Source of the DNA: Rhipicephalus microplus
Lineage: Eukaryota > Arthropoda > Arachnida > Ixodida > Ixodidae
Length of the DNA stretch: 64,000 nt
Direction: 5' to 3'
Assembly (NCBI RefSeq): GCF_043290135.1
Contig: NC_134701.1
Coordinates: forward strand, 202,786,601-202,850,600
A model generated the notes under the pieces. That model was given only the letters and a program-made list of their open reading frames with translations, was not told where the DNA came from and ran no database searches. A program made the translations under genes and the position numbers. Each line of letters starts with the position of its first letter. Position 1 is the stretch's first letter. Positions 23,933 through 33,700 of the stretch are shown in pieces.

Positions 23933-24161
23933 TGTAGCGGCGAGAGAACAGAGACGTGAGACGGCGTTAAAGGCAGCCGACGGGGCCGTGCCGATCTCGC
24001 CACTTTATTCCACGCCCGAAGCCGAGCCACGGTAGCTGTCCCCGTCCGACGCGCCAGGTGCGTGAGCTCGTTCTAATCCTCGCGCAGCTTGAGCTAGCAC
24101 CAGCTGCGCGAGAGGCGCGGCGTGGTGATTGAGAAATAATGATGGTGATGATGGCACTACA
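23933..24161 (-). repeat. 3' LTR of the gag-only element
   Basis: 229 bp, tgtagcggcgagag to ggcactaca, with a partner at 26107-26335. It is rich in CpG and Alu-like agct words. Confidence 0.9.
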
Positions 24162-24280
24162 GGGCTCCCCCCCTAGCGCTTTGCACGCGATTTGAAGGCA
24201 TATGAAAAAAGAAAGAAAGCGACAAATGCTATATACATGAACGGCAATCCATAAAGTGTTCATTTGGCAAGTCCAGGTTG

Positions 24281-24748
24281 TCAACGTTTATGGGCCATCA
24301 GTAGGCAGTGTGTCTCCGGTGGGCGACTCTGGGAGAAGCGCAAGGGACGAAGAAGGAAGTGCCGGGTCGCTGTGTTCATAGACATGTCCATCCCACAATT
24401 ACGCGGTGGGACCATTCGAATGCGCACCCACCGTTTCGAGTAGACGCGGCTGACAAACGTGCCCACAGCTGTAACTGTGGACAGGCGCTGAAGAGCTCGC
24501 GTCGGCAATGTGGGCGAAATAGTGTGAAGGGTCGGAACGCACCCATGATGACCGAGCACTGAAGTTTCACAGCCACAGCGGGGTCTCGGGACAGCGCACA
24601 GGGTGCCGAGCATGCTGTCGACAAGGAGCAGCGTCGCGGTCGTGCTGGTTCGGACGTCTCTGTCGATGAAACACCGGCCTCCGCGTAGCACTGCGACCGG
24701 CATGCCGGGGCGTGTGGCCGAGTCGACGGATGCAGAAACGCCGTGCAT
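24281..24748 (-). pseudogene. Possible protease remnant of the gag-only element
   Basis: An open stretch of 155 codons. The segment TATLLLVDSMLGTLCAVP sits where a retroelement protease would have an FLVDTGA-type motif; here it reads LLVDS without the Gly. It is followed by no recognisable RT. I read it as the decayed start of pol after a large internal deletion, but the similarity is short. Confidence 0.35.
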
Positions 24749-24902
24749 TGCGGCTAGTCATGTGCACGGCAAGTGGTTGGCCCTTGCGTCGGGAAAACCT
24801 CGTAGGTGTTTGCGCCGTCTTGAGGGCCAAGGCTGCAACACATGACTGTTTAGCAAGAGGCTTGAAAAATGGCCTCTCTGTACTATGCCGAACGTGACGA
24901 TT

Positions 24903-25664
24903 TCATTGGCATACTATCAAGGGCGGCAGATATGCAGTTGGACCGCACGTCGTCGCTGTTGTTACCAACGAGCCTGTGTGGCGGACTGCATCTGGCGCCA
25001 AATGCTCTGGGGAATAGTTGTGAAGCTCAGAAGACGTGAGCTTTGATGGAGGATCAGGTGGCACACCTGAAAGACCATCGGTTCTCCGTGCATGAGGGTT
25101 GGTGTGCAGGTCTGCATGATCGATGACAACTTCTACAGCATGTGTGGCATATGTAGTCTGCAGTGCCATAGGCGCGCCAGGTACGTCGTCCTCAGCTGCG
25201 TCAGTCATAGTCGCAGCCTCTCGGAAGTTTGGCTGTGGTTGACGGCTTATGACTTTAACTTCGGCTGCGGGAGACTGCGGGGCTGAAGATGGTCGCTGCT
25301 GGCAGGACGCAGAGAGCGTCGAGGTGGGTGGGGAGGCGTGTTCGGACATCGTCGACGCTGAAGTCTCCGCGACCAAGGGGCGAATAGTGAGCGTGAGGAT
25401 ATCCGTAGTCTTTGCAGACTCCGGGGCATGCGGCGATGAGCCGTCGTGGAGACTGACATGTCTTAGAAATCGTGGTCTGTGTAGGCCGGAGAAGACATGC
25501 GGGTGGCGAGAGTGCCCGAGGGACAATCGGCCGTGGACTTCGAAAAAATGCACCTCGTGGCGACCCGGTCGTTGGCTACAGGAACGTATTGAAGAAGCTC
25601 GTCGGATTTCGTGGCTGAGTGGTCGCGTGCAGCACGAGTGTTCTGAACCTCGTCGGATGGGCAT
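24903..25664 (-). CDS. Second open frame of the gag-only element, unknown
   Basis: This 253-codon open frame overlaps the gag frame by 202 nt and lies in the -1 frame relative to it. It is rich in Ser, Pro, Thr, Arg and His, with no zinc knuckle, protease, RT or integrase motif. It could be the rest of gag after a frameshift, a spacer frame, or an accident of biased composition. It is intact, which is notable because the host BEL element around it is riddled with stops. I do not assign a function. The first Met is arbitrary if translation is by frameshift. Confidence 0.35.
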   Translation of the reverse strand: MPIRRGSEHSCCTRPLSHEIRRASSIRSCSQRPGRHEVHFFEVHGRLSLGHSRHPHVFSGLHRPRFLRHVSLHDGSSPHAPESAKTTDILTLTIRPLVAETSASTMSEHASPPTSTLSASCQQRPSSAPQSPAAEVKVISRQPQPNFREAATMTDAAEDDVPGAPMALQTTYATHAVEVVIDHADLHTNPHARRTDGLSGVPPDPPSKLTSSELHNYSPEHLAPDAVRHTGSLVTTATTCGPTAYLPPLIVCQ

Positions 25665-26062
25665 TCGTACGCGGGACTCGCGTTGATAGTGGCCGGACGA
25701 GATGTTGTAGGAGACGTAGTCGGGGAAGTTAGGTCCCGGTCAGTGAAGACTTTCGGGCAGGAGGGTACCGCACGCTGCGACGCAGACGAAACCTGTAAGT
25801 CGCGGGTGAACGGCAGCGGGTGGTAGGTGAGGCCATAGCTGGCAAGCACCGCAGAGCAGAGGTCATCGTAAGGCTGCTGGCTGGAGGTTGAAGTGCCAGA
25901 GAGATGACGCAACTCTACCGGAAGGGCGTCTTGAAGAATGGCGTGCATCAGCGGCTGGTCCGTGACGCCATTCAACGCCAGAACGGCATCGAGCTGCATG
26001 AACCATACCTTGGGGTAGGTCGATTGGAACGGCGGTACTGGCGGGCAGAGTTGCGGGAACAT
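25463..26062 (-). CDS. gag: Gag-like protein of the nested LTR element
   Basis: This 199-residue frame starts 45 nt from the 5' LTR, the usual place for gag. Residues about 10-85 (PPFQSTYPKVWFMQLDAVLA, then LPVELRHLS and YDDL) match the pattern of CsRn1-like and related Gypsy capsid domains, in which a PF.....WF.QLEA.F stretch opens the domain. The C-terminal part is low-complexity Ser/Thr-rich and has no zinc knuckle. The protein would be a truncated capsid. It ends in a frame overlapped by the 253-codon frame in -1. The family match is from memory of the motif, not from a search. Confidence 0.65.
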   Translation of the reverse strand: MFPQLCPPVPPFQSTYPKVWFMQLDAVLALNGVTDQPLMHAILQDALPVELRHLSGTSTSSQQPYDDLCSAVLASYGLTYHPLPFTRDLQVSSASQRAVPSCPKVFTDRDLTSPTTSPTTSRPATINASPAYECPSDEVQNTRAARDHSATKSDELLQYVPVANDRVATRCIFSKSTADCPSGTLATRMSSPAYTDHDF

Positions 26063-26106
26063 GGCAGCGGGCCATTCGGCGAAGGGCGTGTTCTCCGGGT
26101 CACCAA

Positions 26107-26335
26107 TGTAGCGGCGAGAGAAGAGAGACGTGAGACGGCGTCGAAGGCAGCCGACGGGGCCGTGCCGATCTCGCCACTTTATTCCACGCCCGAAGCCGAG
26201 CCACGGTAGCTGTCCCCGTCCGACGCGCCAGGTGCGTGAGCTCGTTCTAATCCTCGTGCAGCTCGAGCTAGCACCAGCTGCGCGAGAGGCGCGGCGCGGT
26301 GATTGAGAAATGATGATGGTGATGATAGCACTACA
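26107..26335 (-). repeat. 5' LTR of the gag-only element
   Basis: 229 bp, partner of 23933-24161, followed by ggct at 26336-26339. Confidence 0.9.
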
Positions 26336-26344
26336 GGCTCATTC

Positions 26345-27425
26345 TCAGTGATCAACCGTCATCAGCAACCCCTGCTCCCGGCTTCTCACTTCCAGGCTCA
26401 AGAACTCTAGAAGAACAGATAATTCATCTGGTGGGCTTAAAGAACCACTTGTATTTTTCGAAGACAAAGTGCGCTGAGTATAACAAAGTACCATTTCTTG
26501 CGGAAGATTCTGTATTATTGCCGTTTTGAGCAACACTTCATAATCTCTCTCTTCGACATCAAGCTTACGAAGGGACGTCACACAAGTTTGAAGCTCTTCA
26601 TAGAGCCTTTGCAGCCTGTCAAAATCTTCGCGTTAGTGTACTTTACGTAGGTTGAGAAGTCGGTGCATGTCGTAGTTTACAATCAGTGATTTATGGTCAA
26701 ATCTTTCTTGTAGAATATCTGTAGCTGAGCTATAACTTTTGTAGGTTGTTGTCATGCCGCTAATGACACCTTTCGCTTTGCCTGCCAGGTAGCTCTGGAG
26801 CTATTTCAGCTTGTCTACGTCGGCGAGATGCCCATTTTGGTGAATAGTTGAATCAAATTGATCCCAAAATTCAGGCCAATTATCGGGGTCACCAAGAAAC
26901 GTTGGTATATGAAGTCCAGGAAGCTTAATCTGTGCATACGCTCGAGGGGACTCATGATGAGATGCGTGCCTATCTATACTACTTGAGGTGCAGATAAAAT
27001 GCGTTCGGCGCAGGACTTCGCAAGGACAATAGAATCTTGGTGTTGCCCAACGCTTTGAATCTCATCCCCAAGGTTATCCTCAACCACATACTCTTTTATC
27101 TGGCTGTCAAGGTTCGTTAACTGAGTCTCCTTTATCTTCATCAGCTTAAGAAGATCGCTTATCTCACCTGTCGGCGTTGGTTCCGTCTGCGTAAGAGTCT
27201 CCATACCGCTGATGATCCTGCTGACCACCACTCAGACCATCGTGCGTTCTTGTCGTAGCCTTTCCATGTCTTCACGTCAGAAATTGAAGTCTCGTTATGA
27301 CTTCTATTGTTCGCTCGTCGACCAGCGTCACCGCGTTGATCGCGTCGATCATCTGTCCTCTCCAGGGAGCTCGCCTCACCTTTAGGGGTCTTCAACTGCT
27401 CGTTTGGATCCTGGCACAGCACCAC
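26345..27425 (-). pseudogene. BEL/Pao Gag N-terminal remnant
   Basis: Three open pieces on the minus strand: 27159-27425 (starting 3 nt after the primer-binding site region), 26974-27231 and 26345-26581, in different frames. The first has MVLCQDPNEQLKTPK. The last has LRKLDVEERDYEVLLKTAI and a PPDELSVLLEFLSLEV stretch that fits the helical middle of BEL/Pao Gag. Frameshifts and stops separate them. The frame runs into the left flank of the nested LTR element at 26336 and should continue at 23932. Confidence 0.7.
27411..27424 (-). other. Primer-binding site candidate of the BEL element
   Basis: Minus strand TGGTGCTGTGCCAG, three bases inside the 5' LTR start at 27428. The placement supports the LTR boundary. 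Confidence 0.55.
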
Positions 27426-27427
27426 GA

Positions 27428-27490
27428 TGTTGCATGCCGTAATAGAGAACGCCTTGTTTATTAGACGCTGGGTTAAAAACTAAAAAAAAA
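27428..27490 (-). repeat. BEL 5' LTR, first part
   Basis: TGTTGCATGCC to the poly-A at 27490. It matches the start of the 3' LTR (19588-19743) and is split here by family X copy 1. Confidence 0.8.
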
Positions 27491-28660
27491 TTGGCAGATC
27501 CCACGTGCAGTCGGAATCGATGGTATGCGAAGCACGAATGAGAAATATTGATATGTCACTTTAAAATTAGCACAACCTTATCAGGTGGAGGTAAATGATG
27601 CTTTACATGACTTCCGTGTCATGATTATCATGTTTGAATGTGTCGTTTACCTTCGTCATCTATTCACGTCACGTGATACCAAATGTAGTATATATGAAGC
27701 TAGCGAAACGGCCGCGAGCCCGCATTGAGCGTGGTACCTTGTTATGTTCTTATATGACACGCGTTTTGGATTATCATGTTTGCACCAGTCATATATTTCG
27801 TCATCCATTGACATCTCCTATCACCAAATTTGGTATATGTGGAGTTAGAAAACCGGCCGTGAGCGCATAATGAAGGGCCTAATATACTCCAATGTAGCGT
27901 TGACGCGCGCGCACGCTGGGCACAGCGATGCTACGTTAGCAAAAAGCGAGCACTCTATAACTGGACGCCAGGCGCGACCAGCGTCCGTCGGCGCGGCCCA
28001 ATGGTAAATGGCACAAAATGCAACATGCTGCGTTTCGCGCCGATGCCTTACCCAGACAACACTGCGTCTCCCTCTTTTCGAGACGGAGGGACGCCAGACG
28101 CGCTGAAACGCGCATGCGTCAAAGCAACGTAGCGTGGCGTGCTCCCGCGAGTATATGGCAGGACCGATGCCTGGCGTGGCAACTCCAGCATGACGCGACG
28201 AAATGAACGCTGGCGAGCACGCGCACCACGTCACGTCGAAATGTATTGCCGCCTTGACTGTGGCATGAAGTCATGTTCTCACATGACACGCATTTCATGA
28301 TTGTCATGTTTGCCCCAGTAACATACCTTCGTCATCCATTGGCGTCACGTAATACCAGATTTGGCATAAGTGAAGCTTGCGAAACGGCCGCCAGCGCATC
28401 ATGAGCGTGACATGTAGTCATGTTGTTACATGACACGCATCTCATGATTATTATGTTTGAAACAATCACATACCTTCGCCATCCATTAATGTACTGTAAT
28501 AACAAGTTCGGTATATGTGACGCTAGCAAAACGGCTGCCGGCGAGTCATGAGCTCGGCATGTAGTCATGTTGCTACATGACACGCAACTCCTGATTATCA
28601 TGCTTGCACCAGTCATGTACCTTCAATAATACGGAAAGACGGGCTAGTTGGTACTGCTGC

Positions 28661-28803
28661 ATAATTGAAGTTTTTGCGCACACACACAAGGACACAGAAG
28701 AAGGGAACACAAGGACCAGCGCAGACTAACAACTGATTTTTATTCAGTAAGAACACAGAATATATACGCTTACTTGCACCCCATGATCACCGCGCATGAG
28801 CAA
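28661..28803 (+). repeat. Penelope-like terminal repeat, left arm
   Basis: 143 bp, exact reverse complement of 29609-29751. Confidence 0.95.
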
Positions 28804-28817
28804 CAGAGAAGCCCCTG

Positions 28818-29576
28818 TTGCAGTACGCTTCCTCCCATTCAAGGATAGTAAAAAACGGTATAGCAATGGGGTGTTTCAATTCAGCTCTTACAAAAACATG
28901 TAAGCACAAGTTAAAAGAATCTTTCCTTGAACAGAAGGTAAAGCTGGAAAAGGCAGGATACCCTAACTCGTTTCTTCTAACTGCAAGCGAAAGATTAATG
29001 AAGAAAATGAAATCCGGGGAGAAAGAGGAAAGAAGCCAAGATACAAAGAAAATTTCGGTAATCCCCTACGAGCATGGTTTCTCCCATAAACTTAAGAAGG
29101 TGGCAGCTAAATATGGTGTCAAAGTTGTATTCTCGGCAAAGAACAAACTAGGGGGCGTGTGTCCGGCTGTAAATAATCTGTACGAGGAAAGGACGAGAGA
29201 TATCGGAGGCAATTGTTCCAAGCGTGCAGGTCATCAGGTGGTTGAGTGCAAAAGAAAGGTAGTTTATAAGACCCCTTTCAGTTGTGGGAACTTTTATGTC
29301 GGTCAGACTGGCCGATGCTTAAATGTGAGATTGAAGGAGCACATGACCAACTTGAAAGGGAGGCCGGAAACACATTTAGCACTGCACTGTGCGCGTTGTT
29401 CTTTTAGTGCATGTAAGCCGTTGTTTGATCAAACTGAGGTGGTGTATGTACACCCAAATCAGACAACAAGAGAAATAGTAGAAGCGTGGCACATCTCTAG
29501 ACTTAAAGATATGTGCGTCAGCCATCCGTCGATATCGCTTAGTGAAAAAGAAATTGAATTGCTGAACAACATGTGA
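28818..29576 (+). CDS. Penelope-like protein: RT thumb and GIY-YIG endonuclease
   Basis: The intact 252-residue ORF starts 15 nt after the left arm and ends 32 nt before the right arm. Residues about 1-95 resemble the C-terminal thumb and connector of a Penelope reverse transcriptase (HSRIVKNGIA, then CFNSALTKTC). The central part has VIPYEHGFSHKLKKVAAKYGV, typical of the linker. Residues about 148-215 are the endonuclease: VVYKTPFSCGNFYVGQTGR, an R..LKEH block and a late REIVEAWH block holding the probable metal-binding Glu. The enzyme should nick DNA for insertion. RT fingers and palm are missing, so it cannot copy RNA alone. The Met may be internal to a longer ancestral frame. Confidence 0.87.
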   Translation: MQYASSHSRIVKNGIAMGCFNSALTKTCKHKLKESFLEQKVKLEKAGYPNSFLLTASERLMKKMKSGEKEERSQDTKKISVIPYEHGFSHKLKKVAAKYGVKVVFSAKNKLGGVCPAVNNLYEERTRDIGGNCSKRAGHQVVECKRKVVYKTPFSCGNFYVGQTGRCLNVRLKEHMTNLKGRPETHLALHCARCSFSACKPLFDQTEVVYVHPNQTTREIVEAWHISRLKDMCVSHPSISLSEKEIELLNNM

Positions 29577-29608
29577 TATTTGGTTTTTAAGATTGTACGA
29601 TGCCGTTT

Positions 29609-29751
29609 TTGCTCATGCGCGGTGATCATGGGGTGCAAGTAAGCGTATATATTCTGTGTTCTTACTGAATAAAAATCAGTTGTTAGTCTGCGCTGGTCCT
29701 TGTGTTCCCTTCTTCTGTGTCCTTGTGTGTGTGCGCAAAAACTTCAATTAT
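29609..29751 (-). repeat. Penelope-like terminal repeat, right arm
   Basis: 143 bp, exact reverse complement of 28661-28803. It contains an aataaa word on the plus strand. Confidence 0.95.
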
Positions 29752-29906
29752 ACATGTACCTTCGTCATGCATGCACGTAGTGTAATACTAAATTTGGTAT
29801 AGGTGACGCTAGTAAAACGGCCGCGAGTGCATCATACACGTGGCATGTAGTTATGTTGTTACATGACACGCATGTTATGATTGTCATGTTAGGGTCTGAT
29901 GCTTGT

Positions 29907-30025
29907 CAGATTTGGGTGCACGTTAAAGAACCCCAGGTGGTCGAAATTTCCGGAGCCCTCCACTACGGCGTCTCTCATAATCATATGGTGGTTTTGGGAC
30001 GTTAAAACCTACATATCAATCAATC
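29907..30025 (+). mobile_element. 5'-truncated SINE, copy 2
   Basis: Only the 3' body is present (gtgcacgttaaagaacc to the tcaatcaa tail); the tRNA-like head is missing. It is flanked by agggtctgatgcttgt (29891-29906) and agggtctgttgcttgt (30026-30041), a 16-bp target duplication with one mismatch. Confidence 0.9.
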
Positions 30026-30325
30026 AGGGTCTGTTGCTTGTGTTCGCCATGCAATCATGTGATACCATACCAGCTTTGCAACATGCCATGTGAACGAAGC
30101 CACCGCGAGAGCTGCAGGCGATGACATGTAAATCATGGCATACATGTCATTATTTTCATGTTTTGAATAGGAATTATATGTTCTTCATACAGTCATGGTA
30201 TCGATACCAAGTTTGGTATCGATACCATTATCGAAACGGCCAGGGGAGCTAAAAGTCGTACGTGGCTAGATAGATAGATAGAAACGCCCAAAGTCGCCCA
30301 TGTTTGCTAAGAAGTGCTTCGCATT

Positions 30326-30409
30326 TAAAACAAAAATTTAAAGTGGGCGCACCATCCGGGCACGCTCCTCTTCGTCATTTTCGGCGTTCTTCCGAATTAT
30401 TATTTAACA
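30326..30409 (-). repeat. BEL 5' LTR, second part
   Basis: Continuation of 27428-27490 after the family X insertion. It matches the second half of the 3' LTR and ends TTTAACA before cttgg. Confidence 0.75.
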
Positions 30410-30720
30410 CTTGGTCGCTGAGCTAGAAGCCTGGTAGCTTTCGTGCCACATTACCGGACGAAAGTTTCGCTGCTGTTACGTGGACGATTGGTCCCTTCGC
30501 TCGGAGCATGGTCGCCCCTGTACTTTGTTACTAGATGAATGTTTCCCGGGTGCTCTTCGTTTGGTCCCTCCGCTCAGAGCCTGGTCGTTCCTGTGCTACG
30601 TGAGCAGACGAAAGGTTCACAGCTGCCTCACTTGCACTTGGTCACTTAGTCGGAGCCGGGACGCCTTTATTCCACGTTACCAGAATAAGGTTTCGTCGCT
30701 GCTGTGCCAGCGCTTGATCA
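30410..30720 (+). repeat. 76-bp tandem array, right part
   Basis: About four diverged copies of the unit seen at 19284-19587, starting at the duplicated cttgg. Together the two parts show the array that received the BEL element. Confidence 0.8.
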
Positions 30721-33700
30721 CTCACTGCTTATTCCTTTCATATATAGTGCCCTTAATGAATCGTCTATGCATACGCTTGAGCACAACTGACAGTCTGCAT
30801 ATAATCCTACAAAAGGTTTGTATGACACCATGGCCGACTGAAAAACCTGAGGCGAAGTTCCTCTTGACACACAAAAGCAAATGTACACCATATTAGCCCG
30901 TTATAGAGAAGCTACCAACATCAACGTTACTGCAGCCGCTGCTGTCTTTCAGCAAGACGAAGAAAGAGAATCCTAACTTTAATGAAACACTGTTTTCATA
31001 AGCTTTGCAAAGTCAAGCCAAGCATACATTTCGCAAAAAAAAAACCACTGCGTTTAGAAAAGTTAAGCCTCTGTCATTGTGTCTCTTCCAATTTAACGAA
31101 GTCAAACAGACACCTGTACCTAAGCAATGTGTTTTAAAGGCTAGGACAGTATGCCTTCCCATACTATATATATCCCTGCCATACATGCCTATTCATGACA
31201 AGGTACCGTGAGCTTCTCATGCAAATAAGGGCCGGCTGCAGAAAAGTCTCGCCGCGACCCCTTTTTAAAATGAGTTCCCATACTGCCAGTATCGCCTTCA
31301 CGGGCGCTATATACACAGCAGACAGTTTCAACACGGCGTCTATGTATGCGTGTACACGACCGCACACCCAACCGCTCTGTGTATTCGTTCAACGTTAGAC
31401 CGAGCTCGCCTCAAAAGCCTTTTTTTTTTCGCTTCTTGTCCGACTTCCAAACTGCACTCAGTGCTCAGAGACGTGGTCCGCATATGCTCGCCGCTTCGCG
31501 TCGTTACCTCGCGGCGAACTAAGAAGTCGTCGATAGGCGAGGCCCGTCACCACCATTCGCGGCGGAACTCCTGCGCCTTCCCGAGGCTCTTTCCCATTTG
31601 TTCCGTCGCCTTGCGATATGGCATCGTCATGATTCCTCAGTTCCGTTTTACATTTTTTCTTTCTTTCTTTGATATTTGAAAAGTCTCGCCCTCTTCTTTG
31701 ATGTTACACAGCCACAACTAGTCCGCATGAAAAAAAAAGATTGTCCTACACTTTCTTTATCTTAGATCTTCTTTCATTGCTTATTTTTTTCATTATATTT
31801 TCTTGTTCTATCTTTTATTTTTAGGCGTTAACCTTTGAAAGCGACGGCTTTTACGGTCTCACATTCCTACACATTCTTTTTTTCTTCTTTCGCGCTCCAG
31901 AGTTATCATCATACTTTAAGAAACGACCATGGTACGACGCCCCTTACCAACACGTTCTCTTTTTACATTTCTTTCGGCGAACTCAACGAACCCGTTCACC
32001 CACCTAATGCTTTCGCGCGCATCGATTTTGCAATTACAAAGGGCTCTCTCGTTTCGTCGGTGTCTTATTGTTTTCCGATTCCATTGGCGTTTGCCGTCAG
32101 CTCGAAGAAAGGATTATCACCGACAGCTCCTCTTTTTCATCCTGATCACGCTCACTTCTTTTTAGGCTTTGTTTTCGAACTGTAACTCTCCGCTTCCCTA
32201 TTACTATTTACGCGCAGTGATCTTCCTTTTTAAGGAATATGGGTGGTTAGTTAGTAACAGTGTTGGTGTGTCAGCCTGAATATTTTGCAACAACACTATT
32301 CTTTTGATCTTTTGTATGGAATCAGTTATCGTGGCATTGTTTCACAGTGAGCCTCCTTTAAATACCTGTTTGCTGGTTTCTTTTATTTGTTATAGTTTGT
32401 TGCCATAGTACACTCATTCATTCGCACTGACACAATTTCGTCACTAATGCAGAGTTTTGAGCTAATAATGTGGGACCTAGTTGCATAGTCATTGACTTTT
32501 GGCGTGAGCCCAGGACGCAACACAATTTTGGTGGCCAGAAGCATGCCTGACTGATCAATCAACCAACCACTAGCTGGTTTTTTGTGATGGCAGGATTACA
32601 TATGTGGTGATTAAGCTGAGTTATGGTCAACTAGAATGTTACTACCGAGGCGACTGGAATCGATCCCCCAAATCACTTGTGGGTATACGCTGCCTAATTG
32701 TTTAGGCCAGCTTCCGTTTAAATATTTAACACAGACAATCCATGCAGAGCCCTCATCTCTCCTCTAGTCAGGAGTCTTTCAGGCGCTTCGTCCACGCACC
32801 TTTGCATCAAGGCACCCGCTTTATAAAAACTTATAAAAATGCTCGTAAACACAGGTCCGAGAAAGCAAGATTTTTTTCCCTACTTGAATTGACCCAGCTT
32901 TCAACTTTAAATAAAATACGGTCTGCGTTGCTAAAGTTTCGCCCTATGTAAACGTGCTGTTCTTGATATTAGGAAAGGCTGTCCGTAATGCGCACATGTG
33001 GCGTCGTACGTTCGGCAACGAAGGACTCCAGTTGTGCGTCAGCAAACCTCTCCACTTGATTGACACCTGACAGCCGTAGAGTTTCTTCGTGTAAAACCTT
33101 ATATGCTAACGAGAGTAATTAGAAAGAATGTACTTCGGAAGAGATACTCTGCTGAATTCAATACGCCAACAAAAATAAGAATAACCAACGCCTAACCCCG
33201 ATTCCAACTGCATCTGATTTCAGCATACAGTTAAGAACAAAGAAAATTTATTCAATTAATAAACCGGCTGCAAATATGACAATCACGATAAGCTGAAAAA
33301 TTGATCAATTCATGTTGTTTTACATGCCTCAAATAAATACTGCGTTCGGAGGGGAGAAGGATACATCAAATTACCACGGCAAAAGTGCTAAAAGGAATGA
33401 AGGAAGCATAAATTTTCTAGTGCACATTTGTTATTCCAAGCAAGTAAAGACGTTCGTGCAAAGCAAGGAAGAACAAAAGGCAGAAACGTTGTGTACGTAA
33501 ATGCAGTAAAAGACCAAACTCAGAAAAATTGAGCTTTACTCACGCGCCTAACGTTCGCAAAACCTCGCAACGAACGACTTTATTTCATTGGATAAAATTT
33601 AAATCTCGCCCTGTGTGCACACGTGCATACGACAAAAATATTACAGTGAAAAACCGCAAACATACGGCGTAATCCAGCGATTAGAGCGCGTTTGTCATCT

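Larger units (their letters stand above)
23933..26335 (-). mobile_element. Gag-only LTR retrotransposon nested in BEL gag
   Basis: A 2403-bp element on the minus strand with 229-bp LTRs (23933-24161 and 26107-26335) running TG to CA. It is flanked by ggct (23929-23932 and 26336-26339). The LTRs differ at about 8 positions by eye, so the insertion is moderately old. A polypurine tract (TAGGGGGGGAGCCC, minus strand) precedes the 3' LTR. A primer-binding-site candidate (TGGTGACCCGGAGAAC, minus, at 26090-26105) starts like the tRNA-Trp site I recall for CsRn1-type Gypsy elements. The 1.9-kb interior has gag-like sequence and no RT, RNase H or integrase. It must rely on another element's enzymes. 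Confidence 0.87.
28625..29752 (+). mobile_element. Short Penelope-like element with inverted terminal repeats
   Basis: A 1.13-kb insertion is bounded by an 11-bp direct repeat, catgtaccttc (28614-28624 and 29753-29763). It has two inverted 143-bp arms (28661-28803 and 29609-29751) that are identical base for base. A 36-bp extension (28625-28660) occurs on the left side only. Inverted terminal repeats with a short one-sided extension are known for Penelope elements. Between the arms is one intact ORF with a GIY-YIG endonuclease. No full reverse transcriptase is present. Identical arms suggest a recent insertion. Confidence 0.88.
27491..30325 (+). repeat. Non-coding repeat 'family X', copy 1
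   Basis: Begins ttggcagatccc, with gatggtatgcgaagcac about 20 bp in, and ends ttgctaagaagtgcttcgcatt. Both ends match copy 2 (15799-17260) in reverse. The flanks taaaaaaaaa (27481-27490) and taaaacaaaa (30326-30335) could be a 10-bp target duplication in a poly-A site. Inside are units of about 147-150 bp with the words acatgacacgca, gattatcatgtttg, tcatccattgac and taccaaatttggtata. A GC-rich block of about 360 bp (27890-28255) looks like a different repeat. A Penelope-like element and a SINE interrupt it. Confidence 0.8.
19588..30409 (-). mobile_element. Degenerate BEL/Pao retrotransposon with nested insertions
   Basis: A dead BEL/Pao element lies on the minus strand. The LTRs begin TGTTG and end AACA. 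The 5-bp sequence cttgg flanks both ends (19583-19587 and 30410-30414), inside a 76-bp tandem array that continues on both sides. Recognisable remains are gag, a Cys/His-rich region, reverse transcriptase, RNase H and integrase, all frameshifted. It carries a gag-only LTR element at 23933-26335 and a family X repeat at 27491-30325. Without those the element would be about 5.6 kb. Assignment to BEL/Pao rests on the FDASSHAPGSP and NDVL stretch in RT and the HNCAVCR zinc module in integrase. Confidence 0.9.

Noticed and set aside
31835..32185. 116-codon frame rich in Phe and Ser
   Set aside because: Produced by a pyrimidine-rich stretch; no domain and no sign of splice structure.
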